The translations under genes and the position numbers were made by a program. DNA of 64,000 nucleotides. It comes from Venturia oleaginea (lineage: Eukaryota > Ascomycota > Dothideomycetes > Venturiales > Venturiaceae). The notes beneath the pieces were generated by a model. The model did not search any database and was not told where the DNA came from. It worked only from the letters and a program-made list of their open reading frames with translations. The stretch covers positions 372,001-436,000 of the forward strand of contig JABMLP010000029.1 of NCBI GenBank assembly GCA_013176395.1. The letters run 5' to 3'. Positions within the stretch are counted from its first letter, which is position 1. Every line of letters begins with the position of its first letter. Below are positions 51,104 through 60,986 of the stretch, in pieces.

Positions 51104-52484
51104 AGCGGAACTGTGAGATCGAAAGCGGTGAGCCCCATTGGGGGCAGAGCCAGGCGATACGATCAAACTGGACTCGAGAGAGGGCATCGGCCAGGCCGTT
51201 AGCCGTAGATGGAAGCCAGCGGGCTTCGATAACAATATCGCAGGCAGCGGCCTGAGTAACAATAGTGCGGAGATGGGTGTTGCTCTCACCACGAACAGCC
51301 TCCTTCGTCAACCCGGCCACGGCCGTAGAGTTGTCACAGTGGATAACGACCCGATTATGTGCCCAGAGAGACGGTCCCCAACGGAGGAATGCGACGGCAA
51401 CAGCCTCCATCTCCTTAGGGTTGATAAACGCCGAACGATTGGACGGTTCAGCAATAAAAGCATGCTCGATTGCGATACTATTGGTGTAATCCCCCCAAGA
51501 GACATCGGTCTCAGAGGACTCGAAAAAGAAGCCGCCGAGGCTTTGTTGTCCGGAGGCATCAGTGAAAAGGTGGAAACAACGGCGCTTTCGATAATCGAAG
51601 AAGTAGACCCCGTTGGTTAGCTCGAGCGCATGGAGCCACCAGAGAAGGTCGTCTCGTACACCGCTAGTCAGGGCTCGGCGAAAGTGCCGATTGACTTCTC
51701 CGTATGCTCCGCTCAGGTAGTCCCAGATCGATCGAGTGTAAACCCGGCCAAGGCGGATGACGGCACTGGCCCAACTGAGCCGCCCGGCGAGGGACTTCGT
51801 ATCCCGGAGCCGCGGCCTTGTCTCGGAGAGGTGATCACGGATAGCCTGGATCAAAGAATCTCTCTTCTCGTCGGAGAGACGCAGTTCCAAGCGTACCGTA
51901 TCAACCAGAAGACCTAATATCTCGACGGCCGTGCCGACCACGTCTTTGGCATCCTTGCGAGGAATCCCAAGTCGATCGGTGGTCTTGATCCAGAGTTCCG
52001 AAACGCGGTCCGAAATTTCTTGAGACGTACACACAAACATAAAATCATCAAGGTAGTGCTCGATCGCGGTAGGGATACTGCGCGTGCCGGCCTGCTCGTC
52101 GAGAGCCCAATGGAGACCTTCCGCAAAGAGATTGAAGATAAATGGCGCAGTCCTGAGACCGAAAGGGAGGCAGAGTTCTTGATAATTGACGCCGTTGAGG
52201 CAAAACCCAAGATACCGGGACGAAATGAGATCCACAGGGATGTTGCGAAAAGCGTGCGCAATGTCGCGTTTCATCAGAAGACAGCCCCGGCCTGTACGAA
52301 GGACGTGCTGAACAATTCTGTCGACTCTGGTGTACTGTAGCTTGCCAAACACGCGTGGAATGGCGTCGTTGACTGAAGTTTGGGGCGGCCAAGAGAGGTC
52401 GTGGATCCGGCGTAAGGTTCCGTCTTGTTTTGGGACCATCCCAAGAGGAGCGATAAACAGGCCCGGGTCTGTAGAGATAGCCAA
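51102..52484 (-). CDS. reverse transcriptase-RNase H of the YR retrotransposon
   Basis: 460 residues counted from a TTG codon; the frame is open back to 52631 with no ATG, so it is probably reached by frameshift from the preceding ORF. RT blocks: GMVPKQDGTLRRIHDLS, LMKRDIAHAFRNIPV, LPFGLRTAPFIFN and HYLDDFMFV (catalytic YLDD). RNase H: LFTDASGQQSLGG (Asp), NPKEMEAVAVAF (Glu), VIHCDNSTAV (Asp) and NGLADALSR (Asp). All catalytic residues are present. It copies the element RNA. It ends immediately before the repeat array that was built from its last exon-like part. Confidence 0.9.
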   Translation of the reverse strand: MAISTDPGLFIAPLGMVPKQDGTLRRIHDLSWPPQTSVNDAIPRVFGKLQYTRVDRIVQHVLRTGRGCLLMKRDIAHAFRNIPVDLISSRYLGFCLNGVNYQELCLPFGLRTAPFIFNLFAEGLHWALDEQAGTRSIPTAIEHYLDDFMFVCTSQEISDRVSELWIKTTDRLGIPRKDAKDVVGTAVEILGLLVDTVRLELRLSDEKRDSLIQAIRDHLSETRPRLRDTKSLAGRLSWASAVIRLGRVYTRSIWDYLSGAYGEVNRHFRRALTSGVRDDLLWWLHALELTNGVYFFDYRKRRCFHLFTDASGQQSLGGFFFESSETDVSWGDYTNSIAIEHAFIAEPSNRSAFINPKEMEAVAVAFLRWGPSLWAHNRVVIHCDNSTAVAGLTKEAVRGESNTHLRTIVTQAAACDIVIEARWLPSTANGLADALSRVQFDRIAWLCPQWGSPLSISQFR

Positions 52485-52978
52485 TCGGCCGGCGGCCAGC
52501 TCCTTCGCAACGTAGCCCGTAGCTTCGGCTGCGGTCGCCTCGTCGGAGAAGTAGTTGTTCGAAACGCCGCGTACGCGAATCGTATGAGGCTCGCGGATCC
52601 CGATGGAGGCGCCGTACGTGAGTCCGTACTGTTATCCGGCTCAGTCGCCCCCGGACGACTGGTGCCATGCGGTAGTTCTAGTAAAGAGCCCTCCCTAATT
52701 TTTGCAAGGCGCGCCGCCGCTTCTTCGCGTTTGACCTGCATCTGGAGGTCGCGCTCCTCCTTTTCGCGGTCCATCCTTAGCCTGTGAGCCTCTACGGCGC
52801 GAGCCTCAGCGGCCTGGGCATTGTTGATCGCGACCGTGAAGATGACCTCTGGGTCTCGAAGACAATAGAGGGGGATCGGGTACGAGAGGAGCGAGTAGAG
52901 TGACCCGGTGGTAGGGATAAGTTGATAGGAACCGACGCGGTGATATCCTTCTTCGGAGGCATAAAGAAAGCGGTATAA
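52274..52978 (-). CDS. ORF1 of the YR retrotransposon (gag-like position)
   Basis: Open frame of about 234 codons after a TAG at 52979-52981. The N-terminal half reads as protein (SLYSLLSYPIPLYCLRDPEV, then a charged helix MDREKEERDLQMQVKREEAAA). From about 52640 the other frame carries the RT N-terminal extension, so the functional part is probably 52640-52978. The sequence GCTAACG...AATAG just upstream looks like a 3' splice site, so an upstream exon (about 53000-53210, also protein-like) may belong to it. No known domain. Confidence 0.5.
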   Translation of the reverse strand, partial: LYRFLYASEEGYHRVGSYQLIPTTGSLYSLLSYPIPLYCLRDPEVIFTVAINNAQAAEARAVEAHRLRMDREKEERDLQMQVKREEAAARLAKIREGSLLELPHGTSRPGATEPDNSTDSRTAPPSGSASLIRFAYAAFRTTTSPTRRPQPKLRATLRRSWPPADWLSLQTRACLSLLLGWSQNKTEPYAGSTTSLGRPKLQSTTPFHACLASYSTPESTELFSTSFVQAGAVF

Positions 52979-53227
52979 CTATTTAAAATCGTTAGCAGGT
53001 CAGCTCTGTTAATAAGTACAGAGCCCTAGAGATGCCAAGGAGCTCTTTGGAAGGGATTTCTGATGCTGGTGCAATATAACGATGCCCAAGACGTCGTCGA
53101 GGCCAGCGGTGTACTTGAAAAGTCTGTCGAGAAGCGGTGAACGGCTAAGCGCGGCGCGCGCAGCGGCGGGAAAGACTCGTAGGACGATAAGGAGAATATC
53201 GGGATGAAGGACGAGTCCTACAACAAC

Positions 53228-53345
53228 AATCTAGATACAAGACGAGCCTCAGAGGGCTCAGAAGTCGTGCGATATGCGAGATCGCCATGTTGTTGTTGTC
53301 GCTTGGTCGGACGAGGCCCTTGCTCCACCAGATAGACACTAGCAT
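53228..53345 (-). repeat. terminal repeat A1
   Basis: 118-bp copy of 47339-47456. It begins the element on the minus strand; the leader and ORF1 follow. Confidence 0.92.
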
Positions 53346-54038
53346 TAAAGTTGCAACGCGGCCGCAAGGCGGTGTAGAATCCATGGCCCTGACTAGTCAA
53401 TCTAACTATACTGCCGGATGCCTTCCTCTCAAAAACATACTACGACATGCTTTCGTACAATATAATTATCTACAGCATTCTTTCTCCACATGTATGGCCT
53501 CTAATTGGTTAAGTAAAAGCATGCGTGCAGTACATGCTTCGAAAAGCATGTGTACAGTATAAGTATGGGCTTGCGTGGAGACGATTTTGGCACGGCATGT
53601 TCGAGTGGAGACTTTAGCCACCTTTTCAATCTTAGACATCGACAACAAATTTATCTTTGCTAGCCTAACATCCTACGCCGGGCATGACACTGATAATATA
53701 ATAACTGTCAGAAGAAACAAGTGTGCAAGTTGTTTTCGCTCAGCCTTGCTCACCCCTCTCCGCAAAGCGTTCGTATGCAAGCCACCATCTTGGCGGCTCG
53801 AGTACTTAAGATCGCTTCTCGTTCCAAGAATCCGCTCTCGAATCCCTCGCCACACTTCATTGATTATCTTCCAACTTTCATATATAACATCCTACATCCG
53901 AAATGTTTGGCTTGCCAGATACTCGATTTGTTTTTCCGACAAGGCTGATGGTCTGCCTTATTAAATATGTTTAAACAACGTATGCCATCTCTATGCTATA
54001 TTCCTAGACTTTATAAATAACATCGTTACGGACAGAAA
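53346..54038. other. intergenic between YR element and CorA-like genes
   Basis: No coding feature is supported; A/T content rises towards 54038. A repeated AAGCATGYGT...ACAGTA motif lies near 53517-53560. Confidence 0.45.
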
Positions 54039-55450
54039 ATGATATCGATGCCACCACATATCCGCCGCCATCATCTTCGAACTAGTCTGTTCAATCCGCT
54101 AGCAGGGAGTGTCCAATTGCTAGCCACCAAGACGGAGCAGCTACCTACACTCCCATCTTCCAGCCGGATGAGTGTGAAGATCATTGAGATGAGAAAAAAC
54201 AAAACGCAAACTTTCGGGATGCGCTGCTTTCGAATGGCTGAAGAGTGGCCTACCCGAAGCCAGCGATGGAGACCCACCAGCAACAGCATACGCAAAAATA
54301 TTGTTGATGGACAACTCTCAATTAGTCGCAAGCGCGTGGCCGTTTTTTAACGCGGGTTCTCTCGACGCTCGACTGGAAATTGAGCTCTCCCACAACCTCT
54401 GGAGTTGGTCATATGGTACGCGCATTGTAGAAGTTCCAACAACTGATTCGATAGACCCTTATATAAGTTGTTACAGTCCAGCAAGCGTCGGCTCTGGCCG
54501 CATCGCATGGTCATTTGAATTTAAAACTCATATCACTCGAGCAATCATAGTCAGAATGGATGACCGAATTCCAGGATTCGAAGAGCAGCTTGTTAAGCAC
54601 CGGGACAGCCTCGAACATCCGTTATTTATGCTTCTCTGCGCACGAGCCACCTTGATTGCCAGCTGTCAAGCACATGAGTTACATTCAGATTCGATTTTGG
54701 GCCGTATTGAAGCAAGCATCGGTTATCAAGGGCTCGTCAAGGCAGTTCCCGATGCTGAACCTGAGAACGTCGATCTAGCAGAGTATTCCAAGCAGGTGGG
54801 CAAGAACATGAGTGGTTCGCTATTGGCGTGCCAAGCTTTGCTCTCTCTGCAAATAACTGCATGCGAACATCTAGGCAGCAATGAGAGCTATAGATGGGCC
54901 GAATGGTTTCCAAAAAATGAAAGAGATGCCTACAATAAACTCTACAGAACAGTTTTGAGAGCAGATGAGGCAACCACACAGAAGGCGCGGCGTTTAATCA
55001 CTACGCTTGGGATGGAGCAAGATAGAGCCAGGACGTTGTTGACCGTGGTAAGTTCGCGTTGTATGCGAGAATCTGGATCGGTTACTACTAACAACACTGC
55101 TCGCTCAGCTTTTCAATCTGATAGCCAGGCAAGACTTCGGTGCCAGCATCGAGCTCGCAAAAGACTCCCGGACCATCGCGCTTACAGCAAAGAACGACAG
55201 CTCCTCAATGAAGACCATAGCAGTCATGACCATGCTCTTCCTGCCGGCCACATTCTTGGCTGAGCTCTTTTCCACACCCATGCTTGACTGGCATGCCTCC
55301 GGCTCACAAATCGTCCAGCCCCGATTTTGGATCTACTGGGCCTTCACCATTCCCTGCAAGGCCTTGGTCCTTATCAGCTGGTACTTCATTACGAAGCGAC
55401 AGAAAGCAATAGAAGACAAGGAGAATCTAGAGGAGAGAGAGAGAAAGTGA
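54039..55450 (+). pseudogene. CorA-like membrane protein paralogue 1, frameshifted near its start
   Basis: Main coding is 54233-55047 and 55109-55450, joined across a 61-bp intron (GTAAGT...CTCAG) as LLTV-LFNLIARQD. The C-terminus has two membrane spans with MKTIAVMTMLFLPATFLAEL and FWIYWAFTIPCKALVLISWY, the arrangement of CorA-like proteins common in Pezizomycotina. The N-terminal part (MSVKIIEMRKNKTQTFG, in the frame starting 54039) aligns with paralogue 2 but is one frame off the main body. An indel near 54225 must therefore separate them, unless translation starts at MLMDNSQL (54313). The CorA metal motif GMN is not seen, so ion transport is unproven. Confidence 0.65.
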
Positions 55451-56068
55451 CGAAGCGAACCAATACTCTTTTGGGTACGGCAGACGCAACGGAGCCTGTC
55501 AAGCCCTCGAAACATAAGGCGCAGATTATCAAAAAGAGGTTGCCCAGATGGCGACAGGACGTCAAGTCACCAGGAATTTGACAGGCTCAAGTTTCGACGC
55601 CGTTGGGAAGGCATCAGCTCATCTCTCAACAGGATTAAAAAAAATTGCGCCCCGTGCATTCCCAATACATGCAAGTTGGATAGACTGGCGGTATATTGTG
55701 CTGTCGCATGAACATAGTATTGCTTGAAAATCGTGGCTGCGGCCTTGCATGCAAACGAGTCAGTGAACATTCCCAGTGCTAGAAGCGATTGTAATTGACC
55801 TGCATCGTGGTTGATTCTGTTCGTTATCGTCGATGTCTCTGCCAATCGAAACAGTCCAGAGAGTCGAGGGCCGGAAAGAATGCCCAATCTGATAATCAAC
55901 GCATGCGACGCATGCAAATGCAAGGCCACGACATCAATCACCATAGGCTTACCATTGCGTCCTTTCCGTTGTTTCTATGTCCCATAATTGGCGATCCGAG
56001 CAGAAAATATCCCAACAGATTTCGCAAGAAAGCTATTCTCTGACCCGTCAATACAAGAATGGATGTGA
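55451..56068. other. spacer between CorA-like paralogues
   Basis: About 0.6 kb. It holds the 3' end of paralogue 1 and the presumed promoter of paralogue 2. No further gene. Confidence 0.5.
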
Positions 56069-57693
56069 ATGGTAATATTCATCCGTCCTACTGCCATACT
56101 CTCCTCTGACTCACCCAAAGCCGATCCGGATTTTTGGTCAGAGACCTGCGAAGTCATTGAAGTGGGGAAATATGGAAGCGAAGGTGCCACCGTTGACGAG
56201 AGGACTATTCCAAGTGCTTCTCTAATTGAGTGGATGACAGCGGGCACAGTTGAAAAGATGGTCAACGGGAGTAACGTATTTTCAACGGCATGCGCCAAGA
56301 TACTCATATTGGATGATCCCGAGGAGCGCCCAGCCGGATGGTATTTCGATGGAGAGTTCTTCGATGCCGTCCTCGATGCCTCGCAGATTGGCCCGCGGTT
56401 GCGTGAGAGCGTCGAGGATTTTTCAAATGGCTGCTATGAATCAGAGACTCACCCAACAATCCCAACTCTCCCACATGCGTCCTTCTACTGGGCTCTCGAT
56501 TCCGACGGATCGCACAGTACCTGGTCGTTTGACATAGTCCATTGTTGCTCGCGAGCGATTGTACTTCGGCCAAACGACAAGTTGAAGATGATCGACCATG
56601 TCAAGAGAATGCTGCATGTCGTCAGGCATCTGCTGTTCATGTTGGCCTGTTTCCGCAGTGCCCAGGAATCAACCCAGCGCAGATATTACAAGAAATCTCG
56701 GAGCAAAATTCATGACATTGAAAGAAAGATTGGTTATTTGGCTTTCAAAGAGGTTGATCCTGAGCCGATGGGTGTGCGACCGGACTTGGCCGAGCTTTCG
56801 AGGAGCGCAGGCCGTCAGATGGCGGAAATAGGAAAGCAACAACTCCTGCTTTCGCTGTCTGTGAGTGTACAACAGTATTTGCGTATAGGCGACAGACGTC
56901 GATGGGTGGAATGGTTCCCTGATGATGAAGCAAAGTCATATAAAGCCTTGTGCGAAGCTGTATTGAAGCTGGATAATGACATTGTGTTGCAATATGGTGG
57001 TAACACCAACGGTTTCAAAGTCGTTTCAAACCTGTTTGTTCTCACTCTTATTTCCTCGGTATCTCTGCGGTGTCAGAACCTACGTCAGTACACTCTCTTT
57101 GTATAGATAGCCCTCATTTTCCACTCAGTTCGAGGGTCATGCAGTCACTCATTGAATTTATACTTTGTGTTGTTCCACTTCAGATACATTGAGCAGTATA
57201 TGCAGAGCTCGCAGTGTAAGCTGGCTGCTTTGCACGAACGAGCCAAGATTATATTGACAGTAGTACGTGACTGCTTTCTTATTCAATCTTCGAGCGATGG
57301 AAAAGTACTAAGCACTTTGAGCAGCTCTTCAATCTCATCGCGCGGCAAGACGTTAACGCTAGCCTGACTATTGCTGTCATGACCATGCTCTTTCTTCCAG
57401 CAACATTCTTTGCGGCTTTGTTTGCGACACCAATACTTGATTGGAAAGCGTCCCCAGTGGTTCAACCGAGATTCTGGGTATATTGGGCTTTCACACTGTC
57501 ATGTACGCTCTTGGTGTGGGTTAGCTGGTACTTCATTACCCAAAAGCAAAACGCAATTGAGGTAAAGAAAAATGAGGGTGGAGAGTCGAAAGAGACCATC
57601 TTGGACATCATCAAGCAAAAGTCCCATGTCTTCAAAAAGTGGCTATTCCGCTTTGGACAAGACAACCACACTCAGCATGGTAATGAAGTATAA
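56069..57693 (+). CDS. CorA-like membrane protein paralogue 2
   Basis: Three exons: 56069-57069, 57184-57262 and 57325-57693, about 482 residues. Intron 2 (62 bp, GTACGT...TACTAAGC...GCAG) is clear. Intron 1 (57070-57183) has a clear 3' site (CCACTTCAG), but its 5' site was chosen by phase (GTGTCA) and is uncertain. The N-terminal half is soluble (ILDDPEERPAGWYFDGEFF; FYWALDSDGSHSTWSFD). The C-terminus has two membrane spans, IAVMTMLFLPATFFAALF and RFWVYWAFTLSCTLLVWVSW, followed by a basic tail. It aligns over its length with paralogue 1, which lies 0.6 kb upstream in the same orientation, so a tandem duplication followed by divergence is likely. Confidence 0.7.
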
Positions 57694-58929
57694 GGCAAGA
57701 TTTGAGCGCATCCCTGTGTCCAAAGACAGATCACCGAATTGATTTCTTTCACACCCAAGCGCGCCAAATTTGTCCAACTTTATTTGACAAATCTCTCCGT
57801 TCACCATTTGATCAAGAGGGGAGAACATACCAATAAGAAGCTGGAAAAGTCCACGATAGTCAAGGGATTTCAATTGCTGTCAACAACCAAGCCGAGAATC
57901 GGTCTTCATGTCTTGAGGGATGTGCTTTTAAGTCGCACAATACTCCCGCTTCTTTGCTTCGAAGTGCTCCGCATAATCCTAGTATGAATTGTATGTCCTT
58001 ATACAAACCCAAGAACGACACCTTGCATAATCACTGATCAAACTCTTTACGACCCACCAAGCTCTTTACCAAAACTCAAGCTCTTCACAACCAATTAACC
58101 TCATCATCAACCAAGCCCAATCCTTGTCTACCCTCTCACACCCGCCCAATGATTAATAACGAACCGCACTCTTTATTTTCGAGCTATTCAAATTTTATTC
58201 CTCCTAACAAGACCTCAAACACCCTCCCAAATCGCCAGCAACCACGCAAACATCACCTCAACTCAAACTCGCCTCTCCTTCTACTCTCGCCTCTACCTAC
58301 CCTCTCATCCATCTACACTTCCCTCACCCCTCCATCCCCAACTCAACGTCTCAAAATCCAAACCACAAACCTTCTTATTACCCAAGCACTTCACAAGACG
58401 TATCCCAGCCCCTACATTCATGTCTACACTTACAAGCTTCAAACCACTCAAACTCAAATTCACTTTCCAACTCTCCTCAACATTTTACTAAAAGAAGAAT
58501 TAGGGAAGGCATATACCCTCAACGCCTCATTTCAAGAAGAGTAGAAACCGCCCTCTTGGATCAGCTGTCCTCTCTAGCGTTCCCCATACGAGGTACCCAC
58601 TACACGAACTTCACACAACTTGTACAAACCTTACCTCCATCACATCACAGGAGGGAGAGGGGGCCAAAGAAGAGAGTTCATACATTCTAAAATAATAATG
58701 TAGACGAGGCTCATCACACGCCCATAGCTCCATCTCTTTCCCAAGCCAAATCCCAAGGCTACCCTGCCTCCATAATATCCCAATCCACAAACGCCAAACA
58801 AAGAACGCTCACAATGCCCATAAGCCCTATCTCAGCCCAATACCATATCCCATCCCAAGTTCAAGCCCAAGCGACAGTCCTCCCATCACAATTTCGCCCT
58901 TCAATTCACCACCTTGCATCTTAGCTTTC
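57694..58929. other. intergenic between CorA-like gene and DCR2
   Basis: No confident gene. A Ser/Pro/Thr-rich plus-strand frame at 58149-58544 and C/A-rich runs to about 58920 reflect composition. The last ~200 bp are probably the 3' untranslated region of the minus-strand gene. Confidence 0.45.
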
Positions 58930-60708
58930 TCATGGCCCACTCTCAACAACCTTCCCCCCATCAACAACAATCTGTTCATCGATCCTCCTCCCCACATCTC
59001 CACTCTCAACCCTCTTCCACGTCGAAATTTTCCCCTCGTTGGCATCAAACTCAAACAATCGAAGCCTTCTAATATATCCATTATACCCTCCATACCCACC
59101 AAACCCAACACCACCACCATAGCAAAGCCAGATTTTATCGTTTTTGGGTTTTGCGGGGGATTTAGGTGGTGGGGGTTTCGATTTCTCCTCCGCCTTTGCA
59201 GTAGTTTCTCGTGACGGCGGAGATGCTGCTTCGTCCCTTTTCGCCTTCAAAGGAACCTCCTTCTTATCGCTCAAAAGACAATAATCATTTGCGTGATCAT
59301 GGCCACAGCTCACTACTGGTATACCCATCTCCACAAGCGCATCTCGGAATCCAGAATTGTAATTTGGTGCCGTTGGTGGCTCACGGTTTTCTCCGACCAT
59401 GGTGCCTGCATCTCGATACTCCGGTAGGGGAATATGGATGAATGCCATGTCCAGGTGGATATGTGAGTACTTTTTATCGTCCGTCTCGAGCCCTTTCTTT
59501 GTGTCCTTGAACCATTTGATCTGCTCTGGTTTGATCCAATCGTATCCATGATATTTCTTGTCGTCGGGACTGTATGCATGTGTGTCGAGGAAGTAGAGGG
59601 TGAGGGCTGCATGGGAGCCTAGATGGGAGAGGATGCGGATGTAATAATTTCCTACACCTGGGATTGTGTTGGGGCCGGGTTGAGTTAGGGAGTAGGGGAG
59701 ATTTTGTTGGAGGTCGGTGGATGCGAGACGGGTTATCGACCCTTCATCGTCATGGTTGCCGTATATTGCTGCGTATGGGATTTTCTTTTGAGCGAGAAGG
59801 GCGGCGTATTTAAAGATTGCCTGTGCAGTGATTAGAACGAGCAACTTGATTTTAACAGAATCAGTACATACACTCTGAGCATCTGGAGCTGTCTCGCCAT
59901 TGACTTGATCACCAGTCAAGACGACCATGTCTGGGTGCTCCTGATCCAACATCTTCTCCACGAATTCTAGAGTTCTCGGGTCTGCTTCGCAAATGCCATC
60001 GCCCTTTGGTTCTGGCTCGCGACAATGTCCCACTCCCGTACTTAGATGCAAATCCGCCAACTGCATAATCTTGAACTTCCCATCCTTCCTAACCCTAGGA
60101 ACAGGCACATCAGGATTCTTCGGGGTTCCTCTTCTGATCGTCAATCGTGCCTCCGGTTCTCCTTTGGCATAATCCAGATCTAAAGCCTGATCCATGATGG
60201 TCCATCCCACCCGTGCCTCTACCGCATCAGCACCAAACAGCACATCCACAGCTGTAACCACATTTTTTGAGTCGCTGTCATGTCGCTTGCTACTCCTCTT
60301 GACCCATATCCCCGCCTGTCTCTTCTCCCATAATTCCGCATTCGCATTATCCAGTCTTCCTGGATTGAGTCTGCCAATCTTGATATCCATAATGACCTTC
60401 TCCTCCGGCAACAGTTCCTCCTCTTTCTTCCTTTGAATATGCACATAGGCCTTCGTGATCCATCCCTTCTTCAGTAACAAATCCTTCTCCACGCGATGCC
60501 ATTGTGAAGGGTCAAGTTTACATGATGTGAAGCTGCATGTTTTGACCGTGATGTCTGTTATTACCAGACCTGGATGGTGGGCTGGCAGGTAGTTGTGTAC
60601 TGCTTGCGGGAGGACTCGATATCGGGAGTCGAGCAGGTAGACGAGGAAGAAGAGGAGAGAGGTGAGGAAGGCGAGCTGGAGGGTTGTTCGGACTATTCGT
60701 CGTGGCAT
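58930..60708 (-). CDS. DCR2: Dcr2-type calcineurin-like phosphatase
   Basis: Exons 60708-59872 and 59820-58930, about 575 residues. A 51-bp intron (GTATGT...CTAATCAC...ACAG, 59821-59871) is a multiple of three and has no stop, so an unspliced reading also stays open. The start MPRRIVRTT is followed at once by a membrane anchor (LQLAFLTSLLFFLVYLL), giving a type II membrane protein; an in-frame ATG 39 codons upstream is possible. Metallophosphatase blocks are complete: MQLADLHLS, VVLTGDQVNG, AIYGNHDDEG, FIHIPLPEY and SCGHDHANDY. In yeast Dcr2 dephosphorylates Ire1 and Sic1; that role is inferred only by family. Confidence 0.88.
   Translation of the reverse strand: MPRRIVRTTLQLAFLTSLLFFLVYLLDSRYRVLPQAVHNYLPAHHPGLVITDITVKTCSFTSCKLDPSQWHRVEKDLLLKKGWITKAYVHIQRKKEEELLPEEKVIMDIKIGRLNPGRLDNANAELWEKRQAGIWVKRSSKRHDSDSKNVVTAVDVLFGADAVEARVGWTIMDQALDLDYAKGEPEARLTIRRGTPKNPDVPVPRVRKDGKFKIMQLADLHLSTGVGHCREPEPKGDGICEADPRTLEFVEKMLDQEHPDMVVLTGDQVNGETAPDAQSVCTDSVKIKLLVLITAQAIFKYAALLAQKKIPYAAIYGNHDDEGSITRLASTDLQQNLPYSLTQPGPNTIPGVGNYYIRILSHLGSHAALTLYFLDTHAYSPDDKKYHGYDWIKPEQIKWFKDTKKGLETDDKKYSHIHLDMAFIHIPLPEYRDAGTMVGENREPPTAPNYNSGFRDALVEMGIPVVSCGHDHANDYCLLSDKKEVPLKAKRDEAASPPSRETTAKAEEKSKPPPPKSPAKPKNDKIWLCYGGGVGFGGYGGYNGYIRRLRLFEFDANEGKISTWKRVESGDVGRRIDEQIVVDGGKVVESGP
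59821..59871 (-). other. stop-free 51-bp intron in DCR2
   Basis: Canonical GTATGT, CTAAT and ACAG. Retention would add 17 residues (VCTDSVKIKLLVLITAQ) between two metallophosphatase blocks without changing the frame. Confidence 0.8.
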
Positions 60709-60986
60709 GGTGGATGCGCCTGGGGGTGTGAAGATCTGGGACTCGGGTGTGTATGGCTTCAAGCGCAAGGGGATTCTGGTGCTATCTCGGTCGCCGTAGT
60801 CCAGTATATGCCATAGTTGTACCAATAATGGTGGTGATATGGAGTCGTGCTTGGTAACTTGCAGAATATAATGTCCTAGCTGTCAGGAGTGAGTCCAGGG
60901 TAAGAAAGTGAATCACTCCCGATTGGGACATGTAAATATTTCTACGCCGCTCTACAACAACAATCTCAAAACATTGAGACACACAG
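60709..60986. promoter_or_regulatory. short divergent promoter region DCR2 / TRM61-like
   Basis: 278 bp between the two outward-facing start codons, so both promoters must overlap or lie partly in 5' untranslated sequence. No TATA box was recognised. Confidence 0.5.

Larger units (their letters stand above)
47063..53345 (-). mobile_element. tyrosine-recombinase retrotransposon (Ngaro/PAT-like), complete
   Basis: 6283 bp on the minus strand with split direct repeats in the order A1 (53345-53228), ORFs, B1 (47692-47457), A2 (47456-47339), B2 (47298-47063). A is 118 bp and B is 236 bp. B1 and A2 are directly adjacent, as expected for elements that integrate through a circle. The ORFs are an N-terminal frame, RT-RNase H and a tyrosine recombinase. 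There is no methyltransferase and no target duplication. A ~2 kb repeat array lies between RT-RNase H and the recombinase. DIRS proper has inverted ends, so the split direct repeats point to Ngaro or PAT-like elements. Confidence 0.9.
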
